Assembly: GCA_934754335.1 (NCBI GenBank) | Contig: CAKVHY010000003.1 | Coordinates: 1 to 64,000 of the forward strand | Direction: 5' to 3' | Length of the DNA: 64,000 bases | DNA from: an uncultured Clostridia bacterium | GTDB lineage: Bacteria; Bacillota; Clostridia; Christensenellales; UBA1242 | In this document: positions 1-8,648 of the stretch, piece by piece | Numbering within the stretch: the stretch's first letter is position 1 | Layout of the letters: each line of letters starts with the position of its first letter | Notes under the pieces: model-generated | Told to the model about the DNA's origin: nothing | What the model saw: only the letters and a program-made list of their open reading frames with translations | The model's database searches: none | Translations under genes and position numbers: made by a program

Positions 1-350
1 ATTGTTGTTTTACAACCTGCTATTAATTTATTACTTGAACTTTCTATAATTGCATTACAATTATCTCGGCTATCATATTTTGTATTACCACTTGCGACTT
101 TTATACTTGTTAATCCGCTACAAGATTCAAATGCACGCATTTCTATACTTGTTACACCATTTGGTATTGTTATACTGGTTAATCCGCTACAACCCAAAAA
201 TGCAAACTGACCTATTCTCCTAATTGTATTAGGAATAATTGTTGTTTTACAACCTGCTATTAATTTATTACTTGAACTTTCTATAATTGCATTACAATTA
301 TCTCGGCTATCATACTTTGTATTACCACTTGCAACTTTTATACTTGTTAA
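1..350 (-). repeat. 237-bp near-perfect tandem repeat inside the LRR gene
   Basis: Positions 1 to ~113 recur at 238 to ~350 with only a couple of substitutions, a period of 237 bp (79 codons). The near identity at DNA level points to recent duplication, and such repeats can change copy number. The array may continue beyond the left edge. Confidence 0.85.
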
Positions 351-1460
351 TCCGCTACAAGAATGAAATGTAGAACCTTCTATACTTGTTACACTATCCG
401 GAATTGTTATACTTGTTAAGCCGCTACAAAAAGAAAATGCAGAACCTCCTATACTTGTTACACTATTTGGTATTGTGATGCTCGTTAAGCCGCTACAAGA
501 CCGAAATGCAAAATCCCCTATACTTGTTATGCTATCTGGAATTGTTATGCTTTTTAAACTAGAACAACCATAAAATGCAAAATCCCCTATACTTGTTACA
601 CTATTAGGAATTACAACGTGTTCAATTTCATGATTACCCTGAAAACCACTATCAGCAATACTCGTTACAGACTTGCCTTCATATGTTGATGGAATTATTA
701 CTTCTCCGCTAGCACTGTTTGAAGCCTTAACTGAATAACTATTGCCATCGGAACTGGCTGTGAAAGTTAAAGCATCTAGAGTTGGAGGCAACGAAGATTT
801 TAGAGTTAGAACTGGAGTTAAGGAAGCGGAACTAATATTCGTTGTTAAATTATTTACAACCATAGATATTTCAAATACAGCAGTTTCACCATTATCTATA
901 TAATCTGAAAGGCTATATTTTTCCACTGCACTGCAAGATTTCTGATTATCTACCACCGTCATATTCCCTGAATACGAACTAGAGAAGAAATCTGTTCCAT
1001 TCCATGTTTCCCCTGAGCCTAGAGTACCATAAGCAATTCTATATGTATAATCCACATTCACAATGCTTTGTGGCTGAGTGGAGAATTTATAATACAACTT
1101 AGTTTCTTCATTAGAAGAAGTGTTTTTAATACTAAATCTCATTACAATTGGAGTACAAGACTTCTTGCCAAGGCTTGCGTTATTATACGTATCAAAATTC
1201 ATAGAGCCAATACTCCAAGTACCTGAAGAATTAGTATCATCAGCAGAGATTACCTGCCTATAACTATTAGTTATATTATCTGACGATTTATTTCCTGAAA
1301 CTCTTCCATTTATTTCTGCGTCCACACCAATAGCATTCCACTTAACGAAGGACGAAAGAGTGGAACTGCCAGACGTGGCAGAATAAATACCAACTATCAT
1401 AACCCCAAGGGTTAAGCATAGTGCTACAGACATTAAGATTACTTTAATATATTTCTTCAT
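1..1460 (-). CDS. Secreted leucine-rich-repeat (BspA/LRR_5-like) surface protein, 3'-truncated by window edge
   Basis: The frame is open from an ATG at 1460 to the window edge, so the C-terminus is not visible. The start is preceded by GGGAG. The first ~28 residues form a signal peptide or membrane anchor (MKKYIKVILMSVALCLTLGV). Residues ~30-270 are an N-terminal domain I do not recognise. From residue ~275 on come leucine-rich repeats of about 23 residues with the BspA core CSGLTSITIPDSVTSI. Interleaved is a longer unit ending in IIESSSNKLIAGCKTTIIP. Such repeats build solenoids on secreted or surface proteins that bind host or partner molecules. Function is inferred from the family only. 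The gene stands alone behind its own promoter. Confidence 0.85.
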   Translation of the reverse strand, partial: MKKYIKVILMSVALCLTLGVMIVGIYSATSGSSTLSSFVKWNAIGVDAEINGRVSGNKSSDNITNSYRQVISADDTNSSGTWSIGSMNFDTYNNASLGKKSCTPIVMRFSIKNTSSNEETKLYYKFSTQPQSIVNVDYTYRIAYGTLGSGETWNGTDFFSSSYSGNMTVVDNQKSCSAVEKYSLSDYIDNGETAVFEISMVVNNLTTNISSASLTPVLTLKSSLPPTLDALTFTASSDGNSYSVKASNSASGEVIIPSTYEGKSVTSIADSGFQGNHEIEHVVIPNSVTSIGDFAFYGCSSLKSITIPDSITSIGDFAFRSCSGLTSITIPNSVTSIGGSAFSFCSGLTSITIPDSVTSIEGSTFHSCSGLTSIKVASGNTKYDSRDNCNAIIESSSNKLIAGCKTTIIPNTIRRIGQFAFLGCSGLTSITIPNGVTSIEMRAFESCSGLTSIKVASGNTKYDSRDNCNAIIESSSNKLIAGCKTT

Positions 1461-1492
1461 CTTGTAACTCCCGATAAGATTAATTATCTAAA

Positions 1493-1508
1493 TTTGCGAA
1501 CCTGCAAA
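1493..1508 (-). promoter_or_regulatory. Small inverted repeat in the LRR gene leader
   Basis: TTTGC and GCAAA flank a six-base spacer between the promoter and the ribosome site. It could be a leader hairpin or an operator half-site pair. No known motif is recognised. Confidence 0.3.
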
Positions 1509-1557
1509 CATCTTTAAAATCAAAACTAGGCACAATTATATATATAGTTCTATATAT

Positions 1558-1585
1558 ATTATATACATTTTTTCACTTAAAACAA
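1558..1585 (-). promoter_or_regulatory. Promoter of the LRR surface protein gene
   Basis: On the minus strand, TTGTTT (1580-1585), a 16-base spacer and TATAAT (1558-1563) form a sigma-A-type promoter. Just downstream, at about 1538-1557, lies an AT palindrome (TATATATAG-AA-CTATATATA) covering the expected transcription start, a possible operator. Confidence 0.55.
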
Positions 1586-1654
1586 ATCTAATTAAACAAT
1601 TTTATATTATTTTTTACAATTATTTTTAAAACTTGCAAACTTTAAAAAAACAAA

Positions 1655-1680
1655 AAACATACTAATTTCTTAGTATGTTT
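1655..1680 (-). terminator. Terminator after the Ppx/GppA-like gene
   Basis: An 11-bp perfect stem (1655-1665 with 1670-1680) and a 4-base loop are followed on the minus strand by a T-rich tract. It lies about 10 bases past the stop codon of the minus-strand gene at 1689. Confidence 0.85.
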
Positions 1681-1688
1681 TCTAATTT

Positions 1689-3191
1689 TTACATAAATTC
1701 TAGACCTTTACCATAAGCCTTTTTAAAATCTGTGATGCATTGTTTTGCATGTTTGATTTCCAAAGTGGAGTTACCTTCAGTTACAAGTTTTAGAATAAAA
1801 CTATCACCCAAGATATCGCAATCAACATCTTGAACCACGCCAAATCCCGTAATATCCAACGCTTCTGCTATTCTAAGAATAACAGATAATCTTTTGATAG
1901 TTTCTAATTCCACATCACCATAAACGTCTTTATACTTAACCCATTCAGCCATGCTGAAATTATCCATATCTCTTAGTTTTGAAACAAAGCAAGCCAAAAC
2001 TATTTCCGAATGAGTAACGCCATACAACGTTGTGTTTTCAATAATTGGGAATGATGCCCTAACCCTATCTTTATAAGAAATTCTTCTTCCGCTTTCGCTT
2101 AAGTAACTAGCAATTCTTAAAACTTTAACGAAACTTCTATTTAATTTATGTATTACCTTAAACAATTTAAACAAAGTTAGGCTTAGTTTATAAACTTGCG
2201 GAGAATTATCTTTTCTATCAAACATTTCGCTTGAAACAAGCAAACTATAGCCAAGAGTATCAGCCAAAGGCTTTTCGTTTGTTAAAGGAAGCGCATAATT
2301 GAATAGCATTCCATCAGTTTGATCTGTTCTACTAACAGCGAATGTTTTAATTGGGCAAGTACTAAGAAAAGCATTTACAATTGTAAGCCCTGCAGGGAAA
2401 TACATAGATTCCACATTAGTTAAGCCTTTAATCTTCGTGGCTCTATTGGTTTCCAAATTCTTAACCGCTTCAAAAACCTTTTTGGCTTCTGTTTCGCCCA
2501 TTGAATAATTATGTTCTATTTCAACCGGATATTTAGTGGCACGCCTAGACAAAATGCCTAAGTTTCTAAACAAAGAGCCTGTACCAATCACTTCCCAATC
2601 TGTTTCAAACTCAGGGAAATCCCATAATTTAGCAGGCATTTGTTCTTTCATAAACTCCTGCATTTTTGCATACTTATCTTCTTCGTTTTCAAACTTATTA
2701 TACAAATTAATTCTACCATAAGGAATAACATGACTTCCCAATATATTTCTTCTATTATACAAAAGGAAACTTGTTTCATAATCGCCAACATTCACGATTA
2801 ATCCCTTTGGCTTACTGAATGAATTCATTACAGCAGTATATAGGCAAGACAATTCTTTATTAGGATCTAGAATTTCAAATTTAAATGTGGAAGCATTTGT
2901 TATTTCATTCAAAATTCCTTCAGAATTCTTTGCTTTAGACAAAACATTATGAGCATAGCAAATAGTTTCAGTAATTTCTTCCTTATCAACCATAGCCTTA
3001 TAAACTCTTAATGTTTCTAAAATTTCATTAATGGCATGAGCCTTAATAAAACAATCTGGCTCAAAATTTTTCATTAGGTCTATAGGAGTAACAATCTCAT
3101 TATAAACCGAATAGTATTTATTTTTTTCAATTTCCACCTGTTGCATTTTAACAAAGTTTGGATTCAACTCTAATACAGCAATTTTTTCCAA
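1689..3191 (-). CDS. Ppx/GppA-like phosphatase-family protein with degenerate ATPase-fold motifs
   Basis: A 500-residue protein resembling exopolyphosphatase/guanosine pentaphosphatase proteins: an N-terminal actin-like region, then an HD-like helical C-terminal half (around RLSVILRIAEALDITG) and a small beta end domain. The usual glycine-rich phosphate motifs are degenerate: the first strand reads VLELNPNFVKM where DIGSNS is expected, and the second reads VNVGDYETSF where DIGGGSTE is expected. Catalytic activity is therefore doubtful; a sensor or scaffold role is possible. The frame extends to 3257, but I place the start at TTG 3191 because AAAGGAG lies 8-14 bases upstream and the residues before it have no family match. 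It is a single-gene unit with its own promoter and terminator. Confidence 0.7.
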   Translation of the reverse strand: MEKIAVLELNPNFVKMQQVEIEKNKYYSVYNEIVTPIDLMKNFEPDCFIKAHAINEILETLRVYKAMVDKEEITETICYAHNVLSKAKNSEGILNEITNASTFKFEILDPNKELSCLYTAVMNSFSKPKGLIVNVGDYETSFLLYNRRNILGSHVIPYGRINLYNKFENEEDKYAKMQEFMKEQMPAKLWDFPEFETDWEVIGTGSLFRNLGILSRRATKYPVEIEHNYSMGETEAKKVFEAVKNLETNRATKIKGLTNVESMYFPAGLTIVNAFLSTCPIKTFAVSRTDQTDGMLFNYALPLTNEKPLADTLGYSLLVSSEMFDRKDNSPQVYKLSLTLFKLFKVIHKLNRSFVKVLRIASYLSESGRRISYKDRVRASFPIIENTTLYGVTHSEIVLACFVSKLRDMDNFSMAEWVKYKDVYGDVELETIKRLSVILRIAEALDITGFGVVQDVDCDILGDSFILKLVTEGNSTLEIKHAKQCITDFKKAYGKGLEFM

Positions 3192-3274
3192 TGTTGATTC
3201 TCCTTTAAAATAAAAATATATTGCAACATAGAAGATATTTAGCCTTTTTTTAGGCAAATTTCTTCCGATACTGA

Positions 3275-3303
3275 ATTATAACATAAAAAAATAAATTTGT
3301 GAA
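3275..3303 (-). promoter_or_regulatory. Promoter of the Ppx/GppA-like gene
   Basis: TTCACA (3298-3303), 17 bases and TATAAT (3275-3280), with an extended TG one base before the -10 box. The ~77-base leader contains a GCCT/AGGC hairpin at about 3240-3255. Confidence 0.7.
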
Positions 3304-3335
3304 CATTAAAACAAGAAGTTTTTTAAATTTTTATA

Positions 3336-3370
3336 AAAAAAATAAGAAGAAATTTAAAATCTCTTCTTAT
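3336..3370 (-). terminator. Terminator after the ferredoxin gene
   Basis: A 9-bp perfect stem (ATAAGAAGA at 3342-3350 with 3362-3370) is followed on the minus strand by a run of eight T, eight bases after the ferredoxin stop codon. Confidence 0.8.
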
Positions 3371-3377
3371 AGTTTTA

Positions 3378-3548
3378 TTATTCTTCATCAATTGCTTCAA
3401 CTGGGCAAGAACTTTTACAAGCACCACAATTAATACAAATCTCTTTATTAATTACAGCCTTTCCATCGTCCCCAAAACTAATTGCTCCCACTGGGCAAAC
3501 AGCCACGCAAGTTCCGCAACCTATGCACTTCTCTTTATCAACTTTCAT
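3378..3548 (-). CDS. 2[4Fe-4S] ferredoxin
   Basis: A 56-residue protein with two clostridial-type motifs, CIGCGTCVAVCP and CINCGACKSSCP, each giving C-x2-C-x2-C-x3-C-P. These bind two [4Fe-4S] clusters for low-potential electron transfer in the cytoplasm. ATG 3548 is preceded by AAGGAG. The gene follows alaS on the same strand but has its own promoter in the 63-base gap and a strong terminator after it. The electron partners cannot be told from this window. It fits an anaerobic metabolism. Confidence 0.95.
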   Translation of the reverse strand: MKVDKEKCIGCGTCVAVCPVGAISFGDDGKAVINKEICINCGACKSSCPVEAIDEE

Positions 3549-3577
3549 CTTCTTCTCCTTAAAATTAAAGTTTTATA

Positions 3578-3605
3578 ATTATATAATATCTTAGTTAAAA
3601 CTCAA
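3578..3605 (-). promoter_or_regulatory. Promoter of the ferredoxin gene
   Basis: TTGAGT (3600-3605), 16 bases and TATAAT (3578-3583) on the minus strand, between alaS and the ferredoxin gene. Confidence 0.6.
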
Positions 3606-3611
3606 AATGTT

Positions 3612-5414
3612 TTATTCCAAAATCGCTTTAATTCTTCTAACCCCTGCACTACTACTTTCTTCCTTAACAATCTTAAACTTGCCAAGTTCGCTTGTGTTAT
3701 TAGCATGAGGTCCGCCACAGATTTCTTTTGAAAGGTTGCCAATTGTGTAAACTTTAACCTTTTCACCATACTTACTATCAAATACGCCTAAAGCACCGCT
3801 CTCCTTTGCTTCTTCCACAGTCATCTCTTCGCACGTTACAGGAATTGCTTGCTTAATTGCATCGTTTACAAAATCTTCAACCAACTTCTTTTCTTCAGCA
3901 GTTAAAGGTTTGCCATAACTAAAGTCGAATCTAATTCTTTCAGGAGTGATATTACTTCCCTTTTGGAAAACTGTATCGCCTAAATACTTTCTTAATCCCG
4001 CCTGCATCAAATGGCATGCTGTATGCGAAATAACAGTTTTATGGCTATGGTCGATAAGTCCGCCCTTAAATGAAACATCAGTTTTGGCTTTGCTTATTTC
4101 TTGGTGTCTTTCAAAGGCCTTTTTAAAGCCTTCTTCATCAACCATATATCCTTCTTCTTTTGCCATTTCTTGAGTTAGTTCTAGCGGGAAGCCGAATGTA
4201 TCAAACAATCTAAATGCCTTATCTCCACTAATTGTTTTAACAGTTGGTACAAATTGTTTTAGATTTGAAACAAGTTTATTAAATTCTTTTGTGCCTTGTT
4301 CCAAAGTTTTACTAAACTTTTCTTCTTCTAAATCAAGTTGACCAAATATATATTCTTCCTTTTCAACAAGCCTTGGATATGCTTCAGCGTAAATCTCTTC
4401 AATAAAGATTTTTGAAACCTTAGACAAATCGCCCTTTTCCAATCCTAAACTATTTGCATATCTAATAGCCCTTCTCAAAAGTCTTCTTAAAATATATCCC
4501 GCTCCAACATTACTTGGAACTATGCCATTTTCATCACCAATTAGCATTGTGGCAGTTCTGATATGATCTGCAACAACTCTCATTGCCTTTGTGCTTTCCT
4601 TATCTTCCCCATAAGTTTTGCCAGACTTTTCTTCCAAGAATTTCATAACAGAAGTAAAAATATCTGTTTTATAGCAATCATTCAAACCATTTAAGAATGC
4701 CAAGTTTCTTTCCAAGCCAAAGCCCGTATCCACATTCTTATTTTTCAACTCGCCATATTTTCCATCGCCAAGTTGAACATATTGCATATAAACGTCGTTT
4801 CCAACTTCAACATATCTTCCGCAACCGCAATCTGGACCGCAATGTTCTCCACAAGGGTTATCATTTTTTGGATAAAACCACTCGTTATCTGGGCCACATG
4901 GAGTACCTTCCATTCCAGTTAGTTCCCACCAATTATCTTTTTTAGGCATATAATAAATATTTTCTTCCTTTATGCCTAGGTTCTTCAAAAGACTTGCAGT
5001 TTCTTCATCTCTAGGAGCGTTTTCATCACCAGCAAAAACTGTGGCACAAATTTTTTCTGCTTCAAAACCAAATTCTTTTGTTAGAAGTTCGAAAGTCCAA
5101 GCGGTTTTTTCTTTTTTGAAATAATCGCCCAAACTCCAGTTTCCCATCATTTCGAAGAATGAGAAATGGGACTCATCGCCAATTTCATCGATATCAATTG
5201 TTCGAACGCAACCTTGAATATTACAAAGCCTTGTTCCCTTTGGATGCTTTTCGCCAAGAAGATAAGGCATTAATGGTTGCATTCCTGCAACGTTGAATAA
5301 AACTCCAGTTTTTCCATCACCAATTAGTGAAACAGGCCCGATATCAACATGTCCTTTATTCTTATAAAAATTTAACCATTTATCTCTTAATTCTTTATAT
5401 GTTATCTTATTCAT
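3612..5414 (-). CDS. alaS: Alanyl-tRNA synthetase, short form without C-Ala domain
   Basis: Charges tRNA-Ala with alanine in the cytoplasm. The class II catalytic core has the motif-2 region SHFSFFEMMGNWSLGDYFKK. An editing domain carries HTACH and CGGPH, matching the metal-site pattern HxxxH/CxxxH. The protein ends at AGVRRIKAILE, directly after editing, at 600 residues against ~875 usual, so the C-terminal C-Ala/oligomerisation domain is missing. A cysteine-rich stretch (CGEHCGPDCGCGRY) sits in the catalytic part. Both this and the motif-2 wording are more like AlaRS of candidate phyla than of typical Bacillota (recalled, not computed). ATG 5414 follows AAAGGGA; an upstream in-frame ATG at 5456 lacks a site and would overlap the preceding gene. 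Last gene of the dnaB operon. Confidence 0.93.
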   Translation of the reverse strand: MNKITYKELRDKWLNFYKNKGHVDIGPVSLIGDGKTGVLFNVAGMQPLMPYLLGEKHPKGTRLCNIQGCVRTIDIDEIGDESHFSFFEMMGNWSLGDYFKKEKTAWTFELLTKEFGFEAEKICATVFAGDENAPRDEETASLLKNLGIKEENIYYMPKKDNWWELTGMEGTPCGPDNEWFYPKNDNPCGEHCGPDCGCGRYVEVGNDVYMQYVQLGDGKYGELKNKNVDTGFGLERNLAFLNGLNDCYKTDIFTSVMKFLEEKSGKTYGEDKESTKAMRVVADHIRTATMLIGDENGIVPSNVGAGYILRRLLRRAIRYANSLGLEKGDLSKVSKIFIEEIYAEAYPRLVEKEEYIFGQLDLEEEKFSKTLEQGTKEFNKLVSNLKQFVPTVKTISGDKAFRLFDTFGFPLELTQEMAKEEGYMVDEEGFKKAFERHQEISKAKTDVSFKGGLIDHSHKTVISHTACHLMQAGLRKYLGDTVFQKGSNITPERIRFDFSYGKPLTAEEKKLVEDFVNDAIKQAIPVTCEEMTVEEAKESGALGVFDSKYGEKVKVYTIGNLSKEICGGPHANNTSELGKFKIVKEESSSAGVRRIKAILE

Positions 5415-5425
5415 TTTTTGTCCCT

Positions 5426-5746
5426 TTACTTTAATGCTGCTATAAAGTTTGTCCAAGTGTCTGGAAAGAATTGGAAAATAATTATAATAGCAATCACAAT
5501 ATAAAATATAATTCTTACAACTAAGTTTCTTTTAACCGAAAATTCTAAGCCAACCACGGTTAGAAGTGCGATTGGAGCATAGATTTGCGCTATTCTTAAA
5601 TAATACAAAACGTCCGCAGGAATGAAATTAAAATTTGCATTTATTATCAAAACTGCATACAAAATCGCCGTGAAGTACGCCAAAATCTCCCCAAGAGTAT
5701 CTAAAAACTTTTCCATTGAATAATTCTTATCTTCTGACATTTTCAT
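5426..5746 (-). CDS. Small membrane protein of unknown function
   Basis: A 106-residue protein with a short charged N-terminus and three likely membrane segments (about residues 18-37, 54-66 and 76-94, the last very rich in isoleucine). I do not recognise a family. It lies 17 bases after dnaB and 11 before alaS, so it is transcribed with them. Confidence 0.8.
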   Translation of the reverse strand: MKMSEDKNYSMEKFLDTLGEILAYFTAILYAVLIINANFNFIPADVLYYLRIAQIYAPIALLTVVGLEFSVKRNLVVRIIFYIVIAIIIIFQFFPDTWTNFIAALK

Positions 5747-5763
5747 TCTCCTTTTATCATCAA

Positions 5764-7236
5764 TTAGAATATATCATCTATTCCGCCATCAACAATCTCT
5801 TCTTTTTCATCATCTGGTGGTGGTGGAACATCGCTATCTTTTGGTGGAATATATGGCTCAGTTGCTTCCAAACTTTGAGCGTTTGCATCTTTTTCAAGAT
5901 TAACGAATGTGGTACTTGAACCAAGCCAACGCATATAAACAGTTCCAGTTGGACCATTTCTGTGTTTAGCAATTATAAGTTCACAAACACCTTCTTCAGC
6001 CCCGCCCTTTTGTTTAACATCTTCATAGTTCTCTGGTTTATAAATAAACATTACAATATCAGCATCTTGTTCGATTGCACCTGATTCACGCAAGTCGGAT
6101 AGCATTGGCCTATGATTTGTTCTTCCTTCAGTACCACGGGAAAGTTGGGATAGAAGCAATATTGGAACTTCCAATTCTCTTGCCGCCATTTTCAATGCTC
6201 TTGTGATTTCACTGATTTCTTGCTGTCTATTAACATCTTTTTTACCTGAACCTTGCATCAACTGCAAGTAGTCAATCATAACAAGGTCTAGGCCATGTTC
6301 TCTTTTTAACCTTCTACATTTACCTATAAGTTCGGCTGGACTCTTAGAAAATCCTTCATCAATAAAGATGCTTGCTTCATTCAATTTTTCTTTCGCTGCC
6401 AAAATTGCTTGCCAATCTTTATTATTAAGTTCGGCATGAGTGGCTTTTTGCATATCAACGAAACCAACAGAACAGATCGCTCTTTGCATAACCTGTTCAC
6501 CGCTCATTTCCAAAGAGAACACTGCCACCTTTGCATTATGGTGAATCGCTGCATGAGTTACGAAGTTCATGCCCAAACTCGTTTTACCACAACCCGGACG
6601 GGCTGCCAACAAAATCAAGTCTGGTGCTTGCAAACCATTAATCATTTTATCAAGTTGATAAAGCCCAGTTGGAATGCCACGAAGTTGACCTTTATTTTTC
6701 TCAATCTCTTCAAACTTTGCAATAACTTTATTTAATGCTCCGCCAACGTGAACAAGTCCGCCTCTATCTTCTTTTTCAGCAATCCTAAAAATATTTTCTT
6801 CCGCAAACGAAATCGCTTCTTCTTTATCTTTAACGTCTTCAAAAGAATGCTCTATAATATCTTGAGAAGCAGAGATAAGTTTTCTAAGAATGCTATCTTT
6901 CTTTACAAGTTCCATATAATGGTTATAATTCTTAGCACTTGGAACAATATTTGCAAGCGTGGTGATATATTCGTGACCACCAACAGAATCCATCATATTA
7001 ACTCTTTCTAGTTGGTCACAAATTGTGATAAAATCCACGGGCATATTTGAATCAAAAACTCTTTTCATGTTTTCAAATATGATTCTATGCGCTTCAATAT
7101 AAAAATCATCAGCCTTCATATCGCTCATAATTGAGAAACTTGCATCTTGATCGATTAAAACACAACCCAACACGCATTGTTCGCTTTCCAAACTATGAGG
7201 CAATATCCTTGCTTCAATAGGCTTACCTTTCTTCAT
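5764..7236 (-). CDS. dnaB: Replicative DNA helicase DnaB
   Basis: Hexameric 5'-3' helicase that unwinds DNA at the replication fork. The 490-residue protein has the N-terminal helical domain (LPHSLESEQCVLGCVL), a linker, and a RecA-like C-terminal ATPase domain. Walker A is ARPGCGKTS near residue 215, and Walker B is LVMIDYLQLM. The conserved region around LSDLRESGAIEQDADIVMF is intact, with no intein. The C-terminal tail is acidic and proline-rich. It starts two bases after the preceding membrane-protein gene, in a five-gene operon. No dnaA or origin-like DnaA-box cluster is nearby. Confidence 0.97.
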   Translation of the reverse strand: MKKGKPIEARILPHSLESEQCVLGCVLIDQDASFSIMSDMKADDFYIEAHRIIFENMKRVFDSNMPVDFITICDQLERVNMMDSVGGHEYITTLANIVPSAKNYNHYMELVKKDSILRKLISASQDIIEHSFEDVKDKEEAISFAEENIFRIAEKEDRGGLVHVGGALNKVIAKFEEIEKNKGQLRGIPTGLYQLDKMINGLQAPDLILLAARPGCGKTSLGMNFVTHAAIHHNAKVAVFSLEMSGEQVMQRAICSVGFVDMQKATHAELNNKDWQAILAAKEKLNEASIFIDEGFSKSPAELIGKCRRLKREHGLDLVMIDYLQLMQGSGKKDVNRQQEISEITRALKMAARELEVPILLLSQLSRGTEGRTNHRPMLSDLRESGAIEQDADIVMFIYKPENYEDVKQKGGAEEGVCELIIAKHRNGPTGTVYMRWLGSSTTFVNLEKDANAQSLEATEPYIPPKDSDVPPPPDDEKEEIVDGGIDDIF

Positions 7237-7238
7237 GC

Positions 7239-7580
7239 TTACCCCTTATTTCTTTTGTTCTTATCAAATTTAATAACTTTTCCATTTTCATTACTAGCAG
7301 TATTTGAAGAATTTTTAACCTTACTTAGCAATTTTTCGTCTTCCTCTTTTGCCTTTCGTTTTTCTTCCTTCTTCTCTTCAATCTTGCCTACTATTAAGTC
7401 TAACACAATTATAACACCCAATGCAAGTACTACATCAATAAAAATTACCCAACCGGTTGATAAATCTTTCAATAAAAAGTTTACACCCACCAATATTGGC
7501 AAGCAAATTAAAAACATAATCCCGTACTTTTTAAAGCCACTTTTTATATTTCTTTTATCAAAAATATACCTATCTTGCAT
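7239..7580 (-). CDS. Small membrane protein with charged coiled tail
   Basis: A 113-residue protein with two predicted membrane helices (about residues 19-36 and 44-64), followed by a very charged Lys/Glu tail (about 65-85) that may form a short coiled coil in the cytoplasm. No family is recognised. It lies three bases after the lipoprotein gene and two before dnaB, so the three are very likely co-transcribed. Confidence 0.8.
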   Translation of the reverse strand: MQDRYIFDKRNIKSGFKKYGIMFLICLPILVGVNFLLKDLSTGWVIFIDVVLALGVIIVLDLIVGKIEEKKEEKRKAKEEDEKLLSKVKNSSNTASNENGKVIKFDKNKRNKG

Positions 7581-7583
7581 GAT

Positions 7584-8456
7584 TTAATCCTTTTTATCTT
7601 CGTTTTTATCTTCAAAATCTCCAGACCCCACGATTATCTTCTCTTCCGTTTCGTCTTTTGGCTTCTTCTTCATTGTTAACGCAATAACTAGCAACGTTAC
7701 AGCAGTGGCAACGCCAACACCAAGTGCCACATAGTACCAACCACTACTTCTTGCTCTCAACCTATAAATCTCTAGGGAATAATCCAAATCTTTATCTGTT
7801 AAATTCCAAATATATTGCGTGATGCCATCTTTCGTGATTTCTTTATCTGCGTTTGAATACACATTTTGCAAGTTTGTTAGAAAACTTTCAGTTATATTTA
7901 ATCCTTCTAGCGTAAAATTTTCTTCCGTTGACTCGTTGCCTGTTGCAAGTTTATAATATTTATTATAGAAACTTCCTGAAGATGATTGGCTAAAATATTT
8001 TATTGCCCACAAAATTGATTCATCTTCACAAGGCTGATATTTATACAAAAACGCCCCGTTCTCTTCTGCCCAAATCTTATTTTTATTTACAATAAATGTT
8101 CCAAAAGGACCTATATCGTCATTCCCATATACATTTTTAACGCCCTCATAGGATAAGAACTCCGTAGTTAAAACATAAGTATATTCCCTAGGATTTTCCA
8201 TTCCAACACCGCAAACCCCAGCCACGCTTCTAACCGCCAAAATATAATCTGCCATATCTGACCTGATTTGAGTGTCTAAATCAGACAATATAGAACTTGG
8301 AATTTCGTTTTTATCTAACGCTATGGTTAAAACATCGGAAATCTTTTCAGTCTCCGAATCATAAATCCTAGTAAAACTTATATTTGCACAGCCAAAAAAT
8401 GTGAAACATATCAAAATTAACGTTATTAACTTAATTACTATCTTATTTTTTTGCAC
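7584..8456 (-). CDS. Lipoprotein with C-terminal membrane segment, unknown function
   Basis: A 290-residue protein. The N-terminal signal ends in a lipobox (TFFGC, Cys at about residue 23). Residues ~40-140 contain a region resembling small TPM-like extracellular domains in layout (ILAVRSVAGVCGVGM), but the match is too weak to name. A transmembrane helix near residues 243-262 is followed by a charged cytoplasmic tail. The start is GTG 8456, preceded by GAGGCG. It is the first gene of the operon leading into dnaB and alaS. An N-terminal lipid plus a second C-terminal anchor would clamp the domain to the outer face of the membrane. Confidence 0.75.
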   Translation of the reverse strand: MQKNKIVIKLITLILICFTFFGCANISFTRIYDSETEKISDVLTIALDKNEIPSSILSDLDTQIRSDMADYILAVRSVAGVCGVGMENPREYTYVLTTEFLSYEGVKNVYGNDDIGPFGTFIVNKNKIWAEENGAFLYKYQPCEDESILWAIKYFSQSSSGSFYNKYYKLATGNESTEENFTLEGLNITESFLTNLQNVYSNADKEITKDGITQYIWNLTDKDLDYSLEIYRLRARSSGWYYVALGVGVATAVTLLVIALTMKKKPKDETEEKIIVGSGDFEDKNEDKKD

Positions 8457-8482
8457 AATCGCCTCATTATAAATACAATTTA

Positions 8483-8511
8483 ATTATATAATAATAAATT
8501 AAATATTTCAA
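8483..8511 (-). promoter_or_regulatory. Promoter of the lipoprotein-dnaB-alaS operon
   Basis: TTGAAA (8506-8511), 17 bases and a perfect TATAAT (8483-8488). It is the only strong candidate before five closely spaced genes. Confidence 0.7.
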
Positions 8512-8589
8512 ACAAAAATGTTAAAAGAAAAGAAATTTAAATATTAAATTTTATTTTTAACAAATTTTCGCTTAATTTAGTTTTTTTGT

Positions 8590-8618
8590 TTTACTTAATG
8601 CTAAAATTAATTTATAAT
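8590..8618 (+). promoter_or_regulatory. Promoter of the plus-strand gene at 8649
   Basis: TTTACT (8590-8595), 17 bases and TATAAT (8613-8618). Transcription would start near 8625, which rules out the upstream ATG at 8586 as a start. Confidence 0.65.
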
Positions 8619-8648
8619 ACTAGTATGATAGATCAAGGCGAAAGTAAA

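Noticed and set aside
5415..5456. Upstream ATG for alaS at 5456
   Set aside because: It overlaps the preceding membrane-protein gene and lacks a ribosome site; the ATG at 5414 has one and gives the family N-terminus.
5764..7236. Replication origin near dnaB
   Set aside because: No dnaA/dnaN genes and no cluster of TTATCCACA-like boxes were seen.
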